From the NCBI GenBank assembly GCA_022606425.2, contig JAHDVF020000211.1, forward strand, positions 3,224,001 through 3,288,000: a stretch of 64,000 nucleotides of DNA, given 5' to 3'. This DNA comes from Lepidostoma basale (Eukaryota; Arthropoda; Insecta; Trichoptera; Lepidostomatidae). This document shows positions 9,390 to 19,960 of the stretch, one piece after another (within the stretch, counting starts at the first letter, position 1; the number at the start of each line of letters is the position of its first letter). A model generated the notes under the pieces. It made no database searches, was not told where the DNA came from, and worked only from the letters and a program-made list of their open reading frames with translations. Position numbers and translations under genes: made by a program.

Positions 9390-11500
9390 GTAGCCCGTAT
9401 CATCCTACTAATCCGACTCAATTATATCGCTCGGCGTATTTAGTCAATTAATTATTTCTTTCATTAACTGATACAGCGCGTGCTATCTGTCGTGTGAACA
9501 GCGTAATAAAACATACAAACACAGAGAAAAGCGCGTGTAGATTGCATGAACTAAATCACCAATTGTCCTTACGTTTCACAATCAAATAGAGCCGTAACAC
9601 TGCTTCTGTTATTTCGGAACAATTGACAAATAAAGCAACTTTAAAATAATTGATTTACATAGAAGGAAGTACGAACACGTCTAGCATCACAATTTTTTCA
9701 CATGTACAGATGATTGTACTTCCGTTCAAGGCCGATTATTTATATATCGCTGACAGTACCCACGGCGACTGAAGTACATTATTCAAATGAACTCGTTAAT
9801 ATCAACACACGATATTCGGTGGATGCTATAAAATAATATAATATGCGATGTTAGACCGTTGACGCAAAACCAGAACCGAGATAGAGCGGTTATCGCGGCT
9901 CACGACACAGTTCTGTGCGAGCTGGCGGGATGCCTTCGGTGGCACTGCACGGGCATTAATCAACAAATTGCTCTCGGGGGAATGGAGTACAAACAGTCCT
10001 TGCTACATAGTAATCGCTCGTGTCCGTCACCGGAACACTCTAAACAGCGGCGGGCGAGATGCGTGTCACGTGTACTGTGTGCAGAAAAAGCCGAAGAAAC
10101 GGCCGTTAATAGAAAGTAGTTCCGCGAGTATTAACAGGTGAATATTGCGATCGCCCCCGAGACCCGCTCGGAGCGGAGAAGAGCGCGCCGAGAATCCTCG
10201 CGTACTGGAGTAATGCGCGCGGACTAGACCATGATTTTAACTTCGCGTCTCTAATAACCCGTTAATAAGAACTCTCCTTTACGGTTCCATAATTGGTTTA
10301 AACTATCATCATAAGGTGGATCTCAGTGCGTCCATTCATACATGACTTGCATTCGTGTCTCTCCATGACTGCGGTGAAAATTCATTGTTTGTTTACGAAA
10401 TTTTGTCACTTGTAGCAACAGTATATGCGCATCACTTCGCAATCACAACACAACATTAAAGAGCAAACATTATACACATTCCTGCGTAGAATAAATGCGC
10501 TGTGAACGTTGAACATAGCTTGTAGTGTTACAGGCACCGCGCACGTAAAACTGTGTTTTATCGGTAGATTTGGCGGTGTTGAAAATTTTTTTTAGAGTTC
10601 GCGCCCTGCGAGATGTTCGCGATGTGTTGTGTTGTTGAAACGCAGGTAGGCGCTGACGAGCGCCGTCTCAGGCTGACGGTCTCAGACTGGACTGCGGGCT
10701 CGAGACATATAAGAACAGCTACAACGGTCGAGAGCCGTTATAAGGCCTCATCGCCACAGCGCGCGGGCGGTGGAAAAAACTTCCCAAAAACTCACACTAA
10801 ATCAACCAAAAGCAATATAAAATACAAAACACACCATACATTTCTGTACTATTTTAGTTAAGTCCACATTACCGCAACACACAACCGCATTTTTTTTTAA
10901 TTTGAATCGTAGATAGCACTGAGTTGGCTGAACGAGGCGTGATAAGAACCTATTTCAAAGCAAAGCGTTTCACTTAAACGGCAATACAGCCTTAAATTAA
11001 ACTCTCCAACCCGTGAACTAAAACGCGAATCATTTCATTTACAACAAAATGAATAATGAATTATATTTGAGTGTACTCTGCCGCTTGTGCAGATCGCATT
11101 TTGTTTGAGTGGGCGGAACTTGCGACCCAACACTAGAGACGGGCCGCCATCGTCAATCGGCACTTCATCACACTTTGATCTGAACTCATAATTCAAACAA
11201 ATCATTAAATCTTACTCTGTTAGCGAGGCGTATCCTGTTTTTAATCGGGATTTTATTAATTGTATCTAATGGTCTGATTTTTAGCAAACGCCCCATCAAT
11301 TATTCGCCGATATGTGTTTGAGATAAGTAATCGTTCATATGAAATTTGCATATTAATCACGCTAACTTTAATAACCATATCTCAATTAACAAAACATCAA
11401 TATATTGTATTACATGCGATAAGATTGCAATTAACTTCTAAAACATTTGATGGAACTATAAAATATAAAAAGCAATAAAACAAATTAACTTATTAAAAGT
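9390..11500. promoter_or_regulatory. CpG-rich upstream region, candidate promoter
   Basis: Unlike its surroundings, this stretch is rich in CpG, especially 9840-10230 and 10560-10770. A TATATAAATA box lies on the minus strand at 9737-9746, about 350 bp before the ATG at 9389. Small open frames (9859-10119, 10613-10861) look incidental. No clear repeats. The promoter role is inferred from composition and position only. Confidence 0.4.
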
Positions 11501-11515
11501 TAAGGCATTAACACT

Positions 11516-12019
11516 GTGGAATTCCATAGTAATCTACTTTGGGGATTAATTAAACATTGTTTAGACCACTTTTTAATAAAAAAAAATATCAAAATACACG
11601 ACATGTTTCAGAGGATACCTCCTCCATCTTCAGGTGTAAAAAATATAACAAAAACAAAACAAAGGAAGACTTATAAAAACGCATTTAAAATTCGATACAA
11701 AAATTCAAAATTAAAAATTAAGTTGGACTATTTGTTATCAGTAGGTACTAACAATTATTTTTTTTAACAGTAAAATAATAAATAACATTAAATAATAATA
11801 ATACATGATGATAATATAATTAAGAAAAAACATACGTTTGAAAAGAAATAATTTATATAAAAATTAATAAATAAATTATTAATTTGCATTTGGTTGGGAA
11901 TGGGAGCTTGGGAGATTAAAATTAAGATGGAGGAGGTATCCTCTGAAACATGTCGTGTATTTTTATATATTTTATTAAAAAAGTGGTCTAAACAATGTTT
12001 AATTAATTCCCAAAGTAAA
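11516..12019. mobile_element. Long fold-back element with hammerhead-like motifs
   Basis: The left arm (about 11534-11650) and right arm (about 11925-12019) are inverted copies running from the CTTTGGG/CCCAAAG ends inward to the GAGGAGGTATCCTC block. Between them is AT-rich filler with no coding. A related copy spans 22857-24062. Confidence 0.85.
11600..11633 (-). ncRNA. Candidate hammerhead ribozyme motif
   Basis: Minus strand: CTGAAGA, one T, a GGAGGAGGTATCCTCT hairpin, GAAAC, ATGTC. Stem I pairs TACAC with GTGTA. Predicted cleavage after the C at 11600. The partner in the right arm (11923-11954) has lost CTG of the core. Confidence 0.5.
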
Positions 12020-12059
12020 ACAAATTAATTTAAACTCAGAAACAAGCTAATTAATTTGA

Positions 12060-12092
12060 TATTTATTGTTTCTAGAACATGATGTAAAATTT
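12060..12092 (-). repeat. Dispersed 30-bp motif, copy 2
   Basis: TTTATTGTTTCTAGAAC then ATGATGTAAAA; reverse orientation relative to the copy at 5195. Confidence 0.55.
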
Positions 12093-12149
12093 CTTCTGTA
12101 TTCGCCTTTACTTTGTGTTGTGGATTTATATTTAAATCAATATAATTAT

Positions 12150-12500
12150 ACATAATGACACACGGAATCGAAGCAAGAGCCGACACTGTCAGAACCAAAC
12201 ATCTCTTGTGAGGAGAACCCTTAGAGATAGGATACCCAATGAAGAAATTCGCAAATCCTGCAAAATTGAAGACATAGTGAGATGGAGTAGGCAGAGAAGA
12301 TTCTGCAGGGACCACATCGAGAGAATGGGTCCAACAAGAATTCCTAATATCGTGATGCACGAGACTCCAGAGGACCGTCGACCACCAGGACGACCACCAA
12401 AGAGATGGAGAGAAGGCTGGTCGTCATCGTCACAGGAAGAAAGTTGATATCCTACATAAACAGATCGCAAGATCTACAAACAGAAGAAGAAGAAGAAGAT
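12150..12500 (+). mobile_element. LINE-C C-terminal fragment
   Basis: TLRDRIPNEEIRKSCKIED then IVRWSRQRRFCRDHIERM, RIPNIVMHETPEDRRPPG and RPPKRWREGWSSSSQEES, followed by GAA repeats as tail. Upstream piece 'ARADTVRTKHLL' is in another frame. Confidence 0.85.
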
Positions 12501-12505
12501 AATTA

Positions 12506-12626
12506 TACTTAGTATTATATTACAACACTTTATTATACTTAACACAGACGTGTTTCGGTTATAACATAATCTTTGTTATAACCGAAACATGTCTGTGTTA
12601 AGTGAAATAATGTGTTGTAATACTAA
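12506..12626. mobile_element. Near-perfect short palindrome (fold-back element)
   Basis: Two arms of about 55 bp, TTAGTATTATATTACAACAC ... outward, meet around TAATCTTT. Both inner ends carry GAAAC(A/C)TGTC blocks, but the CTGANGA half is absent. A SINE is inserted directly at its right edge. Confidence 0.8.
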
Positions 12627-12872
12627 GACGACCTTCGTGGCAGAGTGGTTACGAGCTCTGACTTCCATGCCGAAGGTCCCGGGTTCGATTCCCGGCGATG
12701 GCAGTGTGATTGTCACACTGTCTTTGGTCTGGTGTAGAATTCACGTGACAATAAAATGGCGATAGATTGGCTACCTATCACATGTCACGAGAATCAATAT
12801 AATAGCTAAAAAATAAAAATCGTATACAGTAATTGGGTCCAAACGACCTGTTGTATACAAAAAAAAAAAAAA
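12627..12872 (+). mobile_element. tRNA-derived SINE, reference full-length copy
   Basis: Head GACCTTCGTGGCAGAGTGG with A box, anticodon-arm-like region, B box GGTTCGATTCC (about 12683-12693), conserved hairpin CAGTGTGA TTG TCACACTG, body with AATAAAATGGCGATAGATTG, end TTGTATAC and a 16-A tail. About 235 bp before the tail. Other copies in the window are truncated versions of this one. Confidence 0.92.
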
Positions 12873-12884
12873 GTGTAAATAAAT

Positions 12885-13190
12885 TGAAGACACGGAGGAC
12901 GTTAGCAGGCAGGACACTCAGAGATTGCGTAAATAACACCAGAATAAGATAGATACGTGAGGTTGAGGATATTATAAGATGGAGCAGACAGCGAAAAAGG
13001 GACTGGTACGGTCATGTTCAAAGAATGGACACCACCAGACTCCCCTATATTGCATTGCATTATCAGCCACATAGGACTCGTCCTAGTGTTAGACCTCCTA
13101 AAAGATGGAAGGACAGCTGGGAGTCTACCTTACAGGAGGAGCAACACTCTGGAGAACAGACCACATAGGTCTACAACAAGGAAGAAGAAA
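12885..13190 (+). mobile_element. LINE-C fragment
   Basis: TLRDCVNNTRIR, REVEDIIRWSRQRKRDWYG, HVQRMDTTRLPYIALHYQ and PPKRWKDSWESTLQEEQH-like blocks with one stop and one frameshift; tail of AAGAAGAAAA. Confidence 0.85.
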
Positions 13191-13225
13191 AATAAGAGTT
13201 ATGTATTAATGATGACGTAGTAAAA

Positions 13226-13432
13226 TTGAGTACGTTGAGAAGACGATTCTGGAGGGACCACATTGAGAGGATGCATCCAGCGAGGATTCCTAAGATCGTG
13301 ATGCACGAGACTCCAGAGGGCCGTCGACCACCAAAGAGAATGGAGAGAAAGCTAGTCGTCTTCATTACAGGAAGAAAGTTCATATTCTGCGTAAACAGAT
13401 CCCAAGATCTATAATACGGTGAAGAGGAAGAA
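13226..13432 (+). mobile_element. LINE-C fragment (third in a row)
   Basis: RRRFWRDHIERMHPARIPKI, VMHETPEGRRPPKR, then frameshifted tail. It is closer to the 12150 copy than to the 12885 copy, so two subfamilies are interleaved. Confidence 0.8.
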
Positions 13433-13799
13433 TATAATGTTTGTATGTATGTTTTAAAGTTGAAAAATTCGTAATGAATTACTTTAGCAATCGACATTAT
13501 AAATCGATACAAAAATATTCTGAAACATTTATATTACTGTTTGGACTACGGTATTGCAGCATCAAGTACAATACATAGTCGAAAAATAATAATATGCATT
13601 AAACTACTTTATTTATGTCAAAACTAACTAACCATCACACAGTTTATTAGAACTTAATTACTGTATTCATTTTACATTAAAATACATCAATTAAAAATAC
13701 AAATTAAAATACATACATTTTACATACATGTTAAAATAATACGAGTACCAGTTAAAATAACACAGATATACATGTTAAAATAAATAATACATATATAAC

Positions 13800-14220
13800 A
13801 GCAAATTGATAGGTATGTACCTATATGATCCTTAAAGGACGCATAGGTCATTTGGAGAATATCCACATCGAATGACACCTCATTCAAGAGCACCATACCC
13901 AGGGTCATTGTTTGCTGCGCCATGACATTTGTTCTGCTATCGCGAGCATACCTGTCCGGTGCATTGAAGCCATAACACTCTGAGCGGTATGGGCTATCAA
14001 TGAGGTTACGGAGTATTTTAAATCCTAAGATCATCAATGTACATTTTCTTCTTGACTCGAGACTGCGGTACTCTGTGTTAATCAATAGATCATTGTGGTG
14101 CATAAATCCCGGATATACCCCATTCATCCGCATGTAGAGGTATCTCAGAAGTTGTTCCAATATCTCCACAAATATACTGTACTTCTGCTGGTATGGAGAC
14201 CATACACCGAGTGGTGTTCT
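13800..14220 (-). mobile_element. LINE-E (jockey-like) C-terminal fragment
   Basis: Minus strand: LEQLLRYLYMRMNGVYPGF, YRSLESRRKCTLMILGFKI, LRNLIDSPYRSECYGF and NAPDRYARDSR. This is the domain after the reverse transcriptase in jockey-like LINEs. No catalytic residues included. Confidence 0.75.
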
Positions 14221-14227
14221 AATTTTA

Positions 14228-14330
14228 ATCTAACGATCCCTTATGTATGGAAGCGAAGCATGGAACTACCAGAATAACTATGAGAGCAGAATATATGCGG
14301 TAAAGATGAGATTCCTTAAACGTTGGAGTA
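14228..14330 (+). mobile_element. LINE-A fragment
   Basis: LMYGSEAWNYQNNYESRIYA-like block. The next LINE-A piece resumes at 14958 after about 630 bp of LINE-B and LINE-E sequence, with about 40 residues of the protein missing between. Confidence 0.75.
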
Positions 14331-14342
14331 GTTTAAAATGAT

Positions 14343-14822
14343 GTATGAAAGAAGAAATTTTACTAAGCTGGGCGGCTTTCGGAAATATGGGTTACATCCT
14401 TAAAAACCGGAAAATACCGATCAACCTGAAACGAAATGTCTATGAAGCCTGCGTTCTGTCAGTTGGTTGTTATGGTCTTGAAACTGTAACATTGTCCAAA
14501 CAAAGTGCAACGAAACTACGAGTGACCCAAAGAGCCATGGAAAGAGCCAAGTTAGGAATAAGCCTAAGAGACAGAGTCAGAAACCATGCGGTGAGAGAAA
14601 AAACAAAGGTCACTGACATCATCCACCGGGTGGCGACTTTAAAATGGCAATGGGCAGGTTACGTAGCCAGAAGCTCAGATGAAAAATGGACAAGAAGACT
14701 GCTGACTTGGAGACCGTGGACGGCAAGGAGAAATGCAGGACTACCGCAACTACAGTGGAAGGATGATCTGAACAGACACGTCAGAATAACCTTTTGTTCC
14801 AACATGCAGAACCAACCTGCCT
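14343..14822 (+). mobile_element. LINE-B (RTE-like) C-terminal fragment, longest open copy
   Basis: One open frame carries LKRNVYEACVLSVGCYGLET, TLSKQSATKLRVTQRAMERA, KLGISLRDRVRN, REKTKVTDIIHRVATLKWQW and GYVARSSDEKWTRRLLTW. The order matches the C-terminal domain of RTE-clade endonuclease-reverse transcriptases known from butterflies. The reverse transcriptase and endonuclease domains are absent. Confidence 0.85.
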
Positions 14823-14824
14823 TT

Positions 14825-14935
14825 GGTGATGCCGGTACGGAGAGCAATCCAACTGCTGAACATGACCGCTTCGGAAATCGACGTCTTTCATATTAGTGAA
14901 AGTACGTTTAGAAGATCTCTTGACTTTAGAGGGTA
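14825..14935 (+). mobile_element. LINE-E 3' scrap
   Basis: The ESNPTAEHD..., IDVFHISEST-like stretch is the reverse complement of 15830-15890, which belongs to LINE-E. Confidence 0.6.
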
Positions 14936-14957
14936 TATTTTATTGTTAACGAAAATA

Positions 14958-15190
14958 TTTAGAAAGAATGGTAAAAAAATTATATGTTAACAATGTAAAT
15001 GGAACTAGAAATAGTGGCACGATGAACTAAATCAAATATTGAATGTCAGCCAAGTGAGGAGTCAGAGAAATCGACGCGCGTGCATGGCACGATGTATGAA
15101 TGTTTAGGAATCGAGAAAGAAATGTGTGGTAGTCCATTCTTTCTGCATACCCCTTCGGGGAGACGGCTTGATGGTTAGTTAGTTAGTTTA
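14958..15190 (+). mobile_element. LINE-A 3' end
   Basis: ERMVKKLYVNNVNGTRN to the terminal GATGGTTAGTTAGTTAG tail; probably the continuation of 14228-14330 after a nested insertion. Confidence 0.8.
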
Positions 15191-15394
15191 CTTATTTATT
15201 TCAGTCAATTAACTGCAAATGACTATTTTATATTAGCAATTATAATGTCGATTCAATTGTCTTGATTTGTAACACCCACTGGAATATTTATAGTATAGAA
15301 AAAAGTGAAATAGCATTTAATCTTATAAAGAAATAATATAAACATTATTATGTGCAATAACTACGGCATTGAATACTCATTTTTAACCTTTCAA

Positions 15395-15690
15395 TAACCA
15401 ACAAACCATCACCTCGTTTCTTCGAAGAGCTAGGCAGAAGTGAAGTATCGCCACACTTTTCTACCCTGACAAACCCCTCAAACTTAAATCGATTTTTCGA
15501 GTTCGAACGTATCGAGTTCGAATAATTATTTTTAATCGATCAACAACTAACTTATCATCACCTCGGTTCTCTGGAGAGGTAAACAGAGAGGAACGTTCAC
15601 CACACTATTCGAAACAAAAGAACATCTCGAACTTGAATCGATTTTTCGAGTTCGAACGTGGCTCATTGAATAATTAATTCGATCATGTTA
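15395..15690 (-). mobile_element. Two old LINE-A-like 3' ends in tandem
   Basis: ACCATCACCTCG... occurs at 15406 and again, as ATCATCACCTCG, at 15554. Each is followed after about 75 bp by the same block ATCGATTTTTCGAGTTCGAA (15487 and 15638), so a unit of about 150 bp is repeated twice. Confidence 0.6.
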
Positions 15691-15699
15691 TCAAATCAA

Positions 15700-16320
15700 A
15701 TCAGTTTATTTACCCAAAAGACATTACAAACAGCATGAATGTTTAAGGCATTCATCATTATACCAGGATCGCATTAGAGATGGTTCGACATTAGGAATAC
15801 AAGATGCTTACTAAAGTCGGGAGTATTTGTCTCCTGAACATACTTTCACTAATATGAAAGACGTCGATCTCCGAGAAGACCGCATTCAGCAGACTAATTG
15901 CTCTTCCCACCGGTAACACCAGAGGTAGATTGGTTCTGGCGGCCGGCAGGTAAAACAATCTGTGCTGTCGCTGTCAGAGATATCTATCGGGGACAAAAAG
16001 ACCAATATCCTTCAGCACGACCGAGTTCTCCTAATATCCCTTGATTTATCTAAAGAAATGGGTTATTAGATGCCCGTCTCTTCGAAGCTGCAGAGAATTG
16101 GTTCCGAGTATTCCAAAAAGAAATGCCGTGGGATAGAGCCACGGATAACAACCATACTGCTTCATGTAGAGATACCTCAGATTTTTTTCTAAACCCTCTC
16201 CAGCATAACGGAATATCTCGCTTCATCAAATCTCCATATCTCCGTGAGGACTCCATATCACAGAACCACTTTCGAGTCTGCTCCGAACCAACGCGTTGTA
16301 TAGGACTTTGAGCACATTGA
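15700..16320 (-). mobile_element. LINE-E (jockey-like) C-terminal region and 3' end
   Basis: Minus strand with frameshifts: NVLKVLYNALVRSRLESGS, IWSPHGDMEI, NLRYLYMKQYGCYPWLYP, LQLRRDGHLITHFF, LPVGRAISLLNAVFSEI, DVFHISESMFRRQILPT, then 3' UTR. It is the most complete LINE-E copy; 43062-43285 and 37926-38098 are shorter relatives. Confidence 0.75.
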
Positions 16321-16398
16321 TATGGTCATGTATACTTCGACCTCTTATTTTTCCATTCACACTGCATGTTTGCAAATTTTTAAAAATTCTTTCCTATA
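16320..16398 (-). mobile_element. LINE-A scrap
   Basis: Matches the NGKIRGR / KKLYT region of the second LINE-A subfamily on the minus strand. Confidence 0.5.
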
Positions 16399-16425
16399 TT
16401 TTTATTATTTATATTAAAATTAAAA

Positions 16426-16617
16426 TAGAAATAAAAACACTGCACGTTGTTTTTCACAACTATGCGGATATTTTAATTGCCGACTAGTTTCGCTTGTACC
16501 CAAGCCAAATAACAGTTATTAGGAAGCCCTGAGGAAGCTTAGGTACAAGCGAAACTAGTCGGCAATTAAAATAACCGTATAGTGGTGTAAAACAAAGTGC
16601 ATTGTTTTTATTTCTAT
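16426..16617. mobile_element. Fold-back element with one intact hammerhead-like motif
   Basis: The arms 16426-16505 and 16540-16617 are inverted repeats beginning ATAGAAATAAAAAC and ending at ACTAGTTTCGCTTGTAC. The short loop holds CCCTGAGGA on the right side only. Confidence 0.85.
16529..16560 (+). ncRNA. Candidate hammerhead ribozyme motif
   Basis: CTGAGGA (16529-16535), one A, stem II GCTT/AAGC around AGGTAC, GAAAC (16551-16555), TAGTC. Stem I GCC/GGC directly flanks the core. Predicted cleavage after C16560. The left arm lacks the CTGAGGA half, so only one strand is a candidate. Confidence 0.5.
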
Positions 16618-16629
16618 ATTATTTAAAAA

Positions 16630-17165
16630 AAAAACTAACTAACTAACCGTCACGCCATTTCCCCGGAGGGGAGGCAGAGAGGATGAATCGCCACAATGGC
16701 CTGTCCTGGCATACCTCTCGGGCTTCCTCTACATTCATACATCGTACCATGCACGCACGTCGATTATTCCGACTTCGAATGTGGCCGCCTTTTAGTAATT
16801 GATTAATTTGGTAATGCCATGTTTTCCTCAGTCGTCCTCGGCTTCTTTTCCCACTCACGCTGCTTGTGTACAACTTTTTAACCATTCTACTCTCATCCAT
16901 TCGTTCCAAATGTCCAAACCATCTCAGGGATCCTTTTTTTAATTTTATTCATGATGCAGTCATCTGCCTTACATTTCTTTTTTATTTCATCGTTCGGTAT
17001 TCTATCATACGACGTTTTCCCGCACATTCTTCTTAGTGATCTCATTTCTACGGCGTTTATCCTGCTTTCATCCTTCTTTTGCCAGCTCCAAGCTTCACTT
17101 CCATACATGAGGGTTGGCACTAGAACTCCATTGTGTACTGCCATATTTGCTTCTGTGGATATTTT
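16630..17165 (-). mobile_element. LINE-A (second subfamily), about 530 bp
   Basis: Minus strand runs from AVHNGVLVPTLMYGSEAWSW through MRSLRRMCGKTSYDRIPNDE, KKKCKADDCIMNKIKK, MERMDESRMVKKLYTSSVSG and QINQLLKGGHIRSRNNRRAC to the tail. One frameshift separates the two open frames near 16900. Confidence 0.88.
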
Positions 17166-17368
17166 TATATTTCCAGTAATGTATTAAATGCAGTATTTTA
17201 AATATAAATAATTATAATAAAAATTTAACGTTTTACCACAAAGTTAAATCCTTCATACGAAAATTTAATTCTTTCCTAGTCCACTTATTCATATGTCCAA
17301 ATCATTTTATATTTAGCGATCAGTGTGAGAATCACCACTATTAGAGCCAAAACAGATGATTTTTTTTT

Positions 17369-17492
17369 GTACACAACAGGTCGTTTGGACCCAATTACTG
17401 TATACAATTTATATTTTTTTAGCTATTATATTGATTCTCGTGACATGTGATAGGTAGCCAATCTTACTCCATTTTATTGTCACGTGAATGTG
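17369..17492 (-). mobile_element. tRNA-derived SINE, 3' half
   Basis: Minus strand has ...CACGTGACAATAAAATGGAG through TGTGTAC; the 5' head is missing. Confidence 0.8.
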
Positions 17493-17504
17493 TCACGTGT
17501 AAAT

Positions 17505-17642
17505 GAGAAACAAAACCATGTAAATGGATCTATAAATAGAGGAAGACGTGGCACGATCAAATAAATCAAAATTGAATAACCATTCTCATAATAACCATCT
17601 ATTTCTACCAGCCAATGAGAAGGCGTAGTGGTTAGTTAGTAA
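17505..17642 (+). mobile_element. LINE-A 3' scrap
   Basis: VNGSINRGRRGTIK-like block joined by deletion to the GGCGTAGTGGTTAGTTAG end. Confidence 0.65.
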
Positions 17643-17654
17643 AATAAATATAAT

Positions 17655-18060
17655 GTGGATATTATAGACGCATGTGTGGATACTTTGTGTATGATAGAGT
17701 GTCGAATAAAAATATAAGAATTGAATACGGCGCGAATGATTGTGTTATGAACAAAAATTTGAAAGGGTCATTAAGATGGTTTGGACACATGGAAAGAATG
17801 AATGAAGAAAGAATGGTAAAAAAGTATATGTAAACGATGTAAATGGAACTAGAAATAGAGGAAGACGTGGCACGATCAAATAAATCTAATATTGAATAAC
17901 GGCCACCTGAGGAATCGAAGAAATCGACGTGCGTGCATGACACGATGTACCTATGAATGTTGAGGAACCGAGAGCGAGAGAGGATGTCAGAAAAGATAAG
18001 TGTGGCAGTCTATTATTTCTGTTCATCCCTTTGGAGAGATGGCATGGTGGTTAGTTAGTA
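17655..18060 (+). mobile_element. LINE-A, truncated
   Basis: RRMCGYFVYDRVSNKNIRIE to GRRGTIKSNIE and the GATGGCATGGTGGTTAGTTAG end; frameshifted. Confidence 0.8.
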
Positions 18061-18239
18061 AAATAAATTTAATATAATGTAGATATTGTTCTTGCAAACG
18101 TACGTATCTGCCTGACATCTAGCGGATGTTTTGATAACTGAATACAATGAACGCGGAGAAGAGAGATTAATTCATATCAAGACTGAATCAACTGGTTTTC
18201 CTACAGAGATGGCGATCCGAGCCGATCTTAATACCCACG

Positions 18240-18240
<1 letters not shown>

Positions 18241-18297
<57 letters not shown>
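18241..18297. repeat. (AC)n microsatellite
   Basis: About 27 CA units. It lies between a plus LINE-A copy (to 18060) and minus LINE-A copies (from 18372). Confidence 0.95.
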
Positions 18298-18298
<1 letters not shown>

Positions 18299-18371
18299 TT
18301 TAAATCTTCCACATGGAAAATAATACCAAACTTATAGTTCGATCAATAATTTATTTTTTATTTATTAATCA

Positions 18372-18672
18372 TTACTACTATCCATCACACAATTTCTGAA
18401 AAGTTCAGCAGAAAGAATGGACTGCCACACTTTTCTTTCCTGACATCCTCTCTCGCTCTCGATTCCTCAACATCCATACATCGTGTCATGCACGCACGTC
18501 GATTTCTCCGATTCCTCAGATAGCCGACTTTATTTGATCGTGCCACGTCTTCCTCTATTTCTAGTTCCATTTACATCGTTAACATTTACTGACATACTTA
18601 TCTCGCTTTCTCAGCATTCATACCTTGTGCCATGCACGCGCGTCGATTTCTACGACTCCCCACGTGGATGAC
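18372..18672 (-). mobile_element. LINE-A, two decayed minus-strand pieces
   Basis: 18372-18585 has the FSEIV-like end, NRRACMTRCMDVEESRAR and the HDQ region; 18586-18672 repeats the RRACMAQGMNAEKA region. Internal deletions. Confidence 0.7.
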
Positions 18673-18911
18673 ATTCAGTATTATTTAAAAATATATTATC
18701 ACAAAAAAAGAAGTTTGCTATTTGCAGCTATGCGATGACTATCTTAACGAAACAAAGTTGATATTTCCTGGTTCAATTTCGTAATCATCCCTATTTCGCT
18801 TTTTATATAATTCTCATGTTATTTATATCTGTTCTATTTTTATTTAATTAATATTTCTATTCATATTTAAATGAATTACACGATATTTATTATTTCTTTA
18901 ACAATGTTGTT

Positions 18912-19092
18912 AAACAAAACTAACTAACCAACTAACCATCACGCCATTTCCCCGGAGGGGTAGGCAGAGAGGATGGATCGCCACAATGGCCTGTCCTGGC
19001 ATACCTCTCGGGCTTCCTCTACATTCATACATCGTACCATGCACGCACGTCGATTATTCCGACTTCGAATGTGGCCGCCTTTTAGTAATTGT
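18912..19092 (-). mobile_element. LINE-A (second subfamily) 3' end only
   Basis: Tail plus SAYPSGEMA..., EVCQDRPLWRSIL and RSRNNRRAC blocks; cut at the TTAGTAATTG position. Confidence 0.8.
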
Positions 19093-19267
19093 AAAACAAA
19101 TTAGTATGATTTTTTTATTTAAGTTCATATAATTATGTATTACCCTGGTGAGGCTTAGGTACAGGCAAAACTAGTTGTCTTAAATAGATAATACCATTCC
19201 ATGGTAAATAATGAATGTTTCTTTTATTTACTATATTTTTAAATTCCACAATAATTATTTTAAAATC
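19093..19267 (+). repeat. Half fold-back element, direct-repeat copy 1
   Basis: About 170 bp also present at 19785-19960 in the same orientation. It contains CTGGTGAGGCTTAGG then TACAGGCAAAACTAGTTGTC, a mutated relative of the motif at 16529-16560. Confidence 0.7.
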
Positions 19268-19784
19268 ATAACTAACTAACTAACTAACCATCACGCCGTC
19301 TCCCCGAAGTGGTAGGCAGAAAAAATGGACTGCCACACTTTTCTTTCCTGACATATTTCTCTCGCTTCCTCAACATTCATACATTGTGTCATGCACGCGC
19401 GTCGATTTCTCTGACTCCTCACATGGCCGACATTCAATATTTGATTTATTTGATCGTGCCACGTTTTCCTCGGTCTTCCTCTATTTCTGGTTCCATTTAC
19501 ATCATTAACATATAATTTTTTTACCATTCTTTCTTCATTCATTCATTCCATATGTCCAAACCATCTTAATGATCATTTCATTATTTTGTTCATGACATCA
19601 TCATTCGCACCGCATTCACTTCTTATATTTTCATTTGACACTCTATCATACACAGAGTATCAACACATTCGTCTAAGAGATCTCATTTCTACTGCATTTA
19701 TTCTACTATCATCATTCTTTTGCCAGTCCCATGCTTCGCTTCCATAGATAAGGGTAGAAGAACACCATTGTGCACTGCCATATT
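19268..19784 (-). mobile_element. LINE-A between two direct repeats
   Basis: Open frame MNEERMVKKLYVNDVNGTRN to EREVWQ-like end and AYHFGETA; the tail is four CTAA units. The 5' end is at the AVHNGVL region. The flanking 170-bp repeats are too long for a target duplication. Confidence 0.88.
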
Positions 19785-19960
19785 AGTATTAGTATGATAT
19801 TTTTATTTAAGTTCATATATTATGTATTACCCTGGTGAGGCTTAGGTACAGGCAAAACTAGTTGTCTCAAATAGATATTACCATTTCATGGTAAAAAATG
19901 ATTTTTTTTTTTATTTATTACATTTTTAAATTCAACAATAATTATTTAAAAATCATGAAT
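19785..19960 (+). repeat. Half fold-back element, direct-repeat copy 2
   Basis: Second copy of 19093-19267, with the same degenerate GAAAC-type motif. Confidence 0.7.

Noticed and set aside
10613..10861. 82-codon plus-strand gene in the CpG-rich region
   Set aside because: Arginine/threonine-rich with no recognisable domain; more likely chance in GC-rich upstream DNA.
12506..12626. Hammerhead motif in the short palindrome
   Set aside because: GAAAC blocks are present but no CTGANGA half and no stem II.
12627..12720. tRNA gene
   Set aside because: A and B boxes are present but the 3' acceptor strand is replaced by SINE body and the same unit recurs about ten times with truncations.
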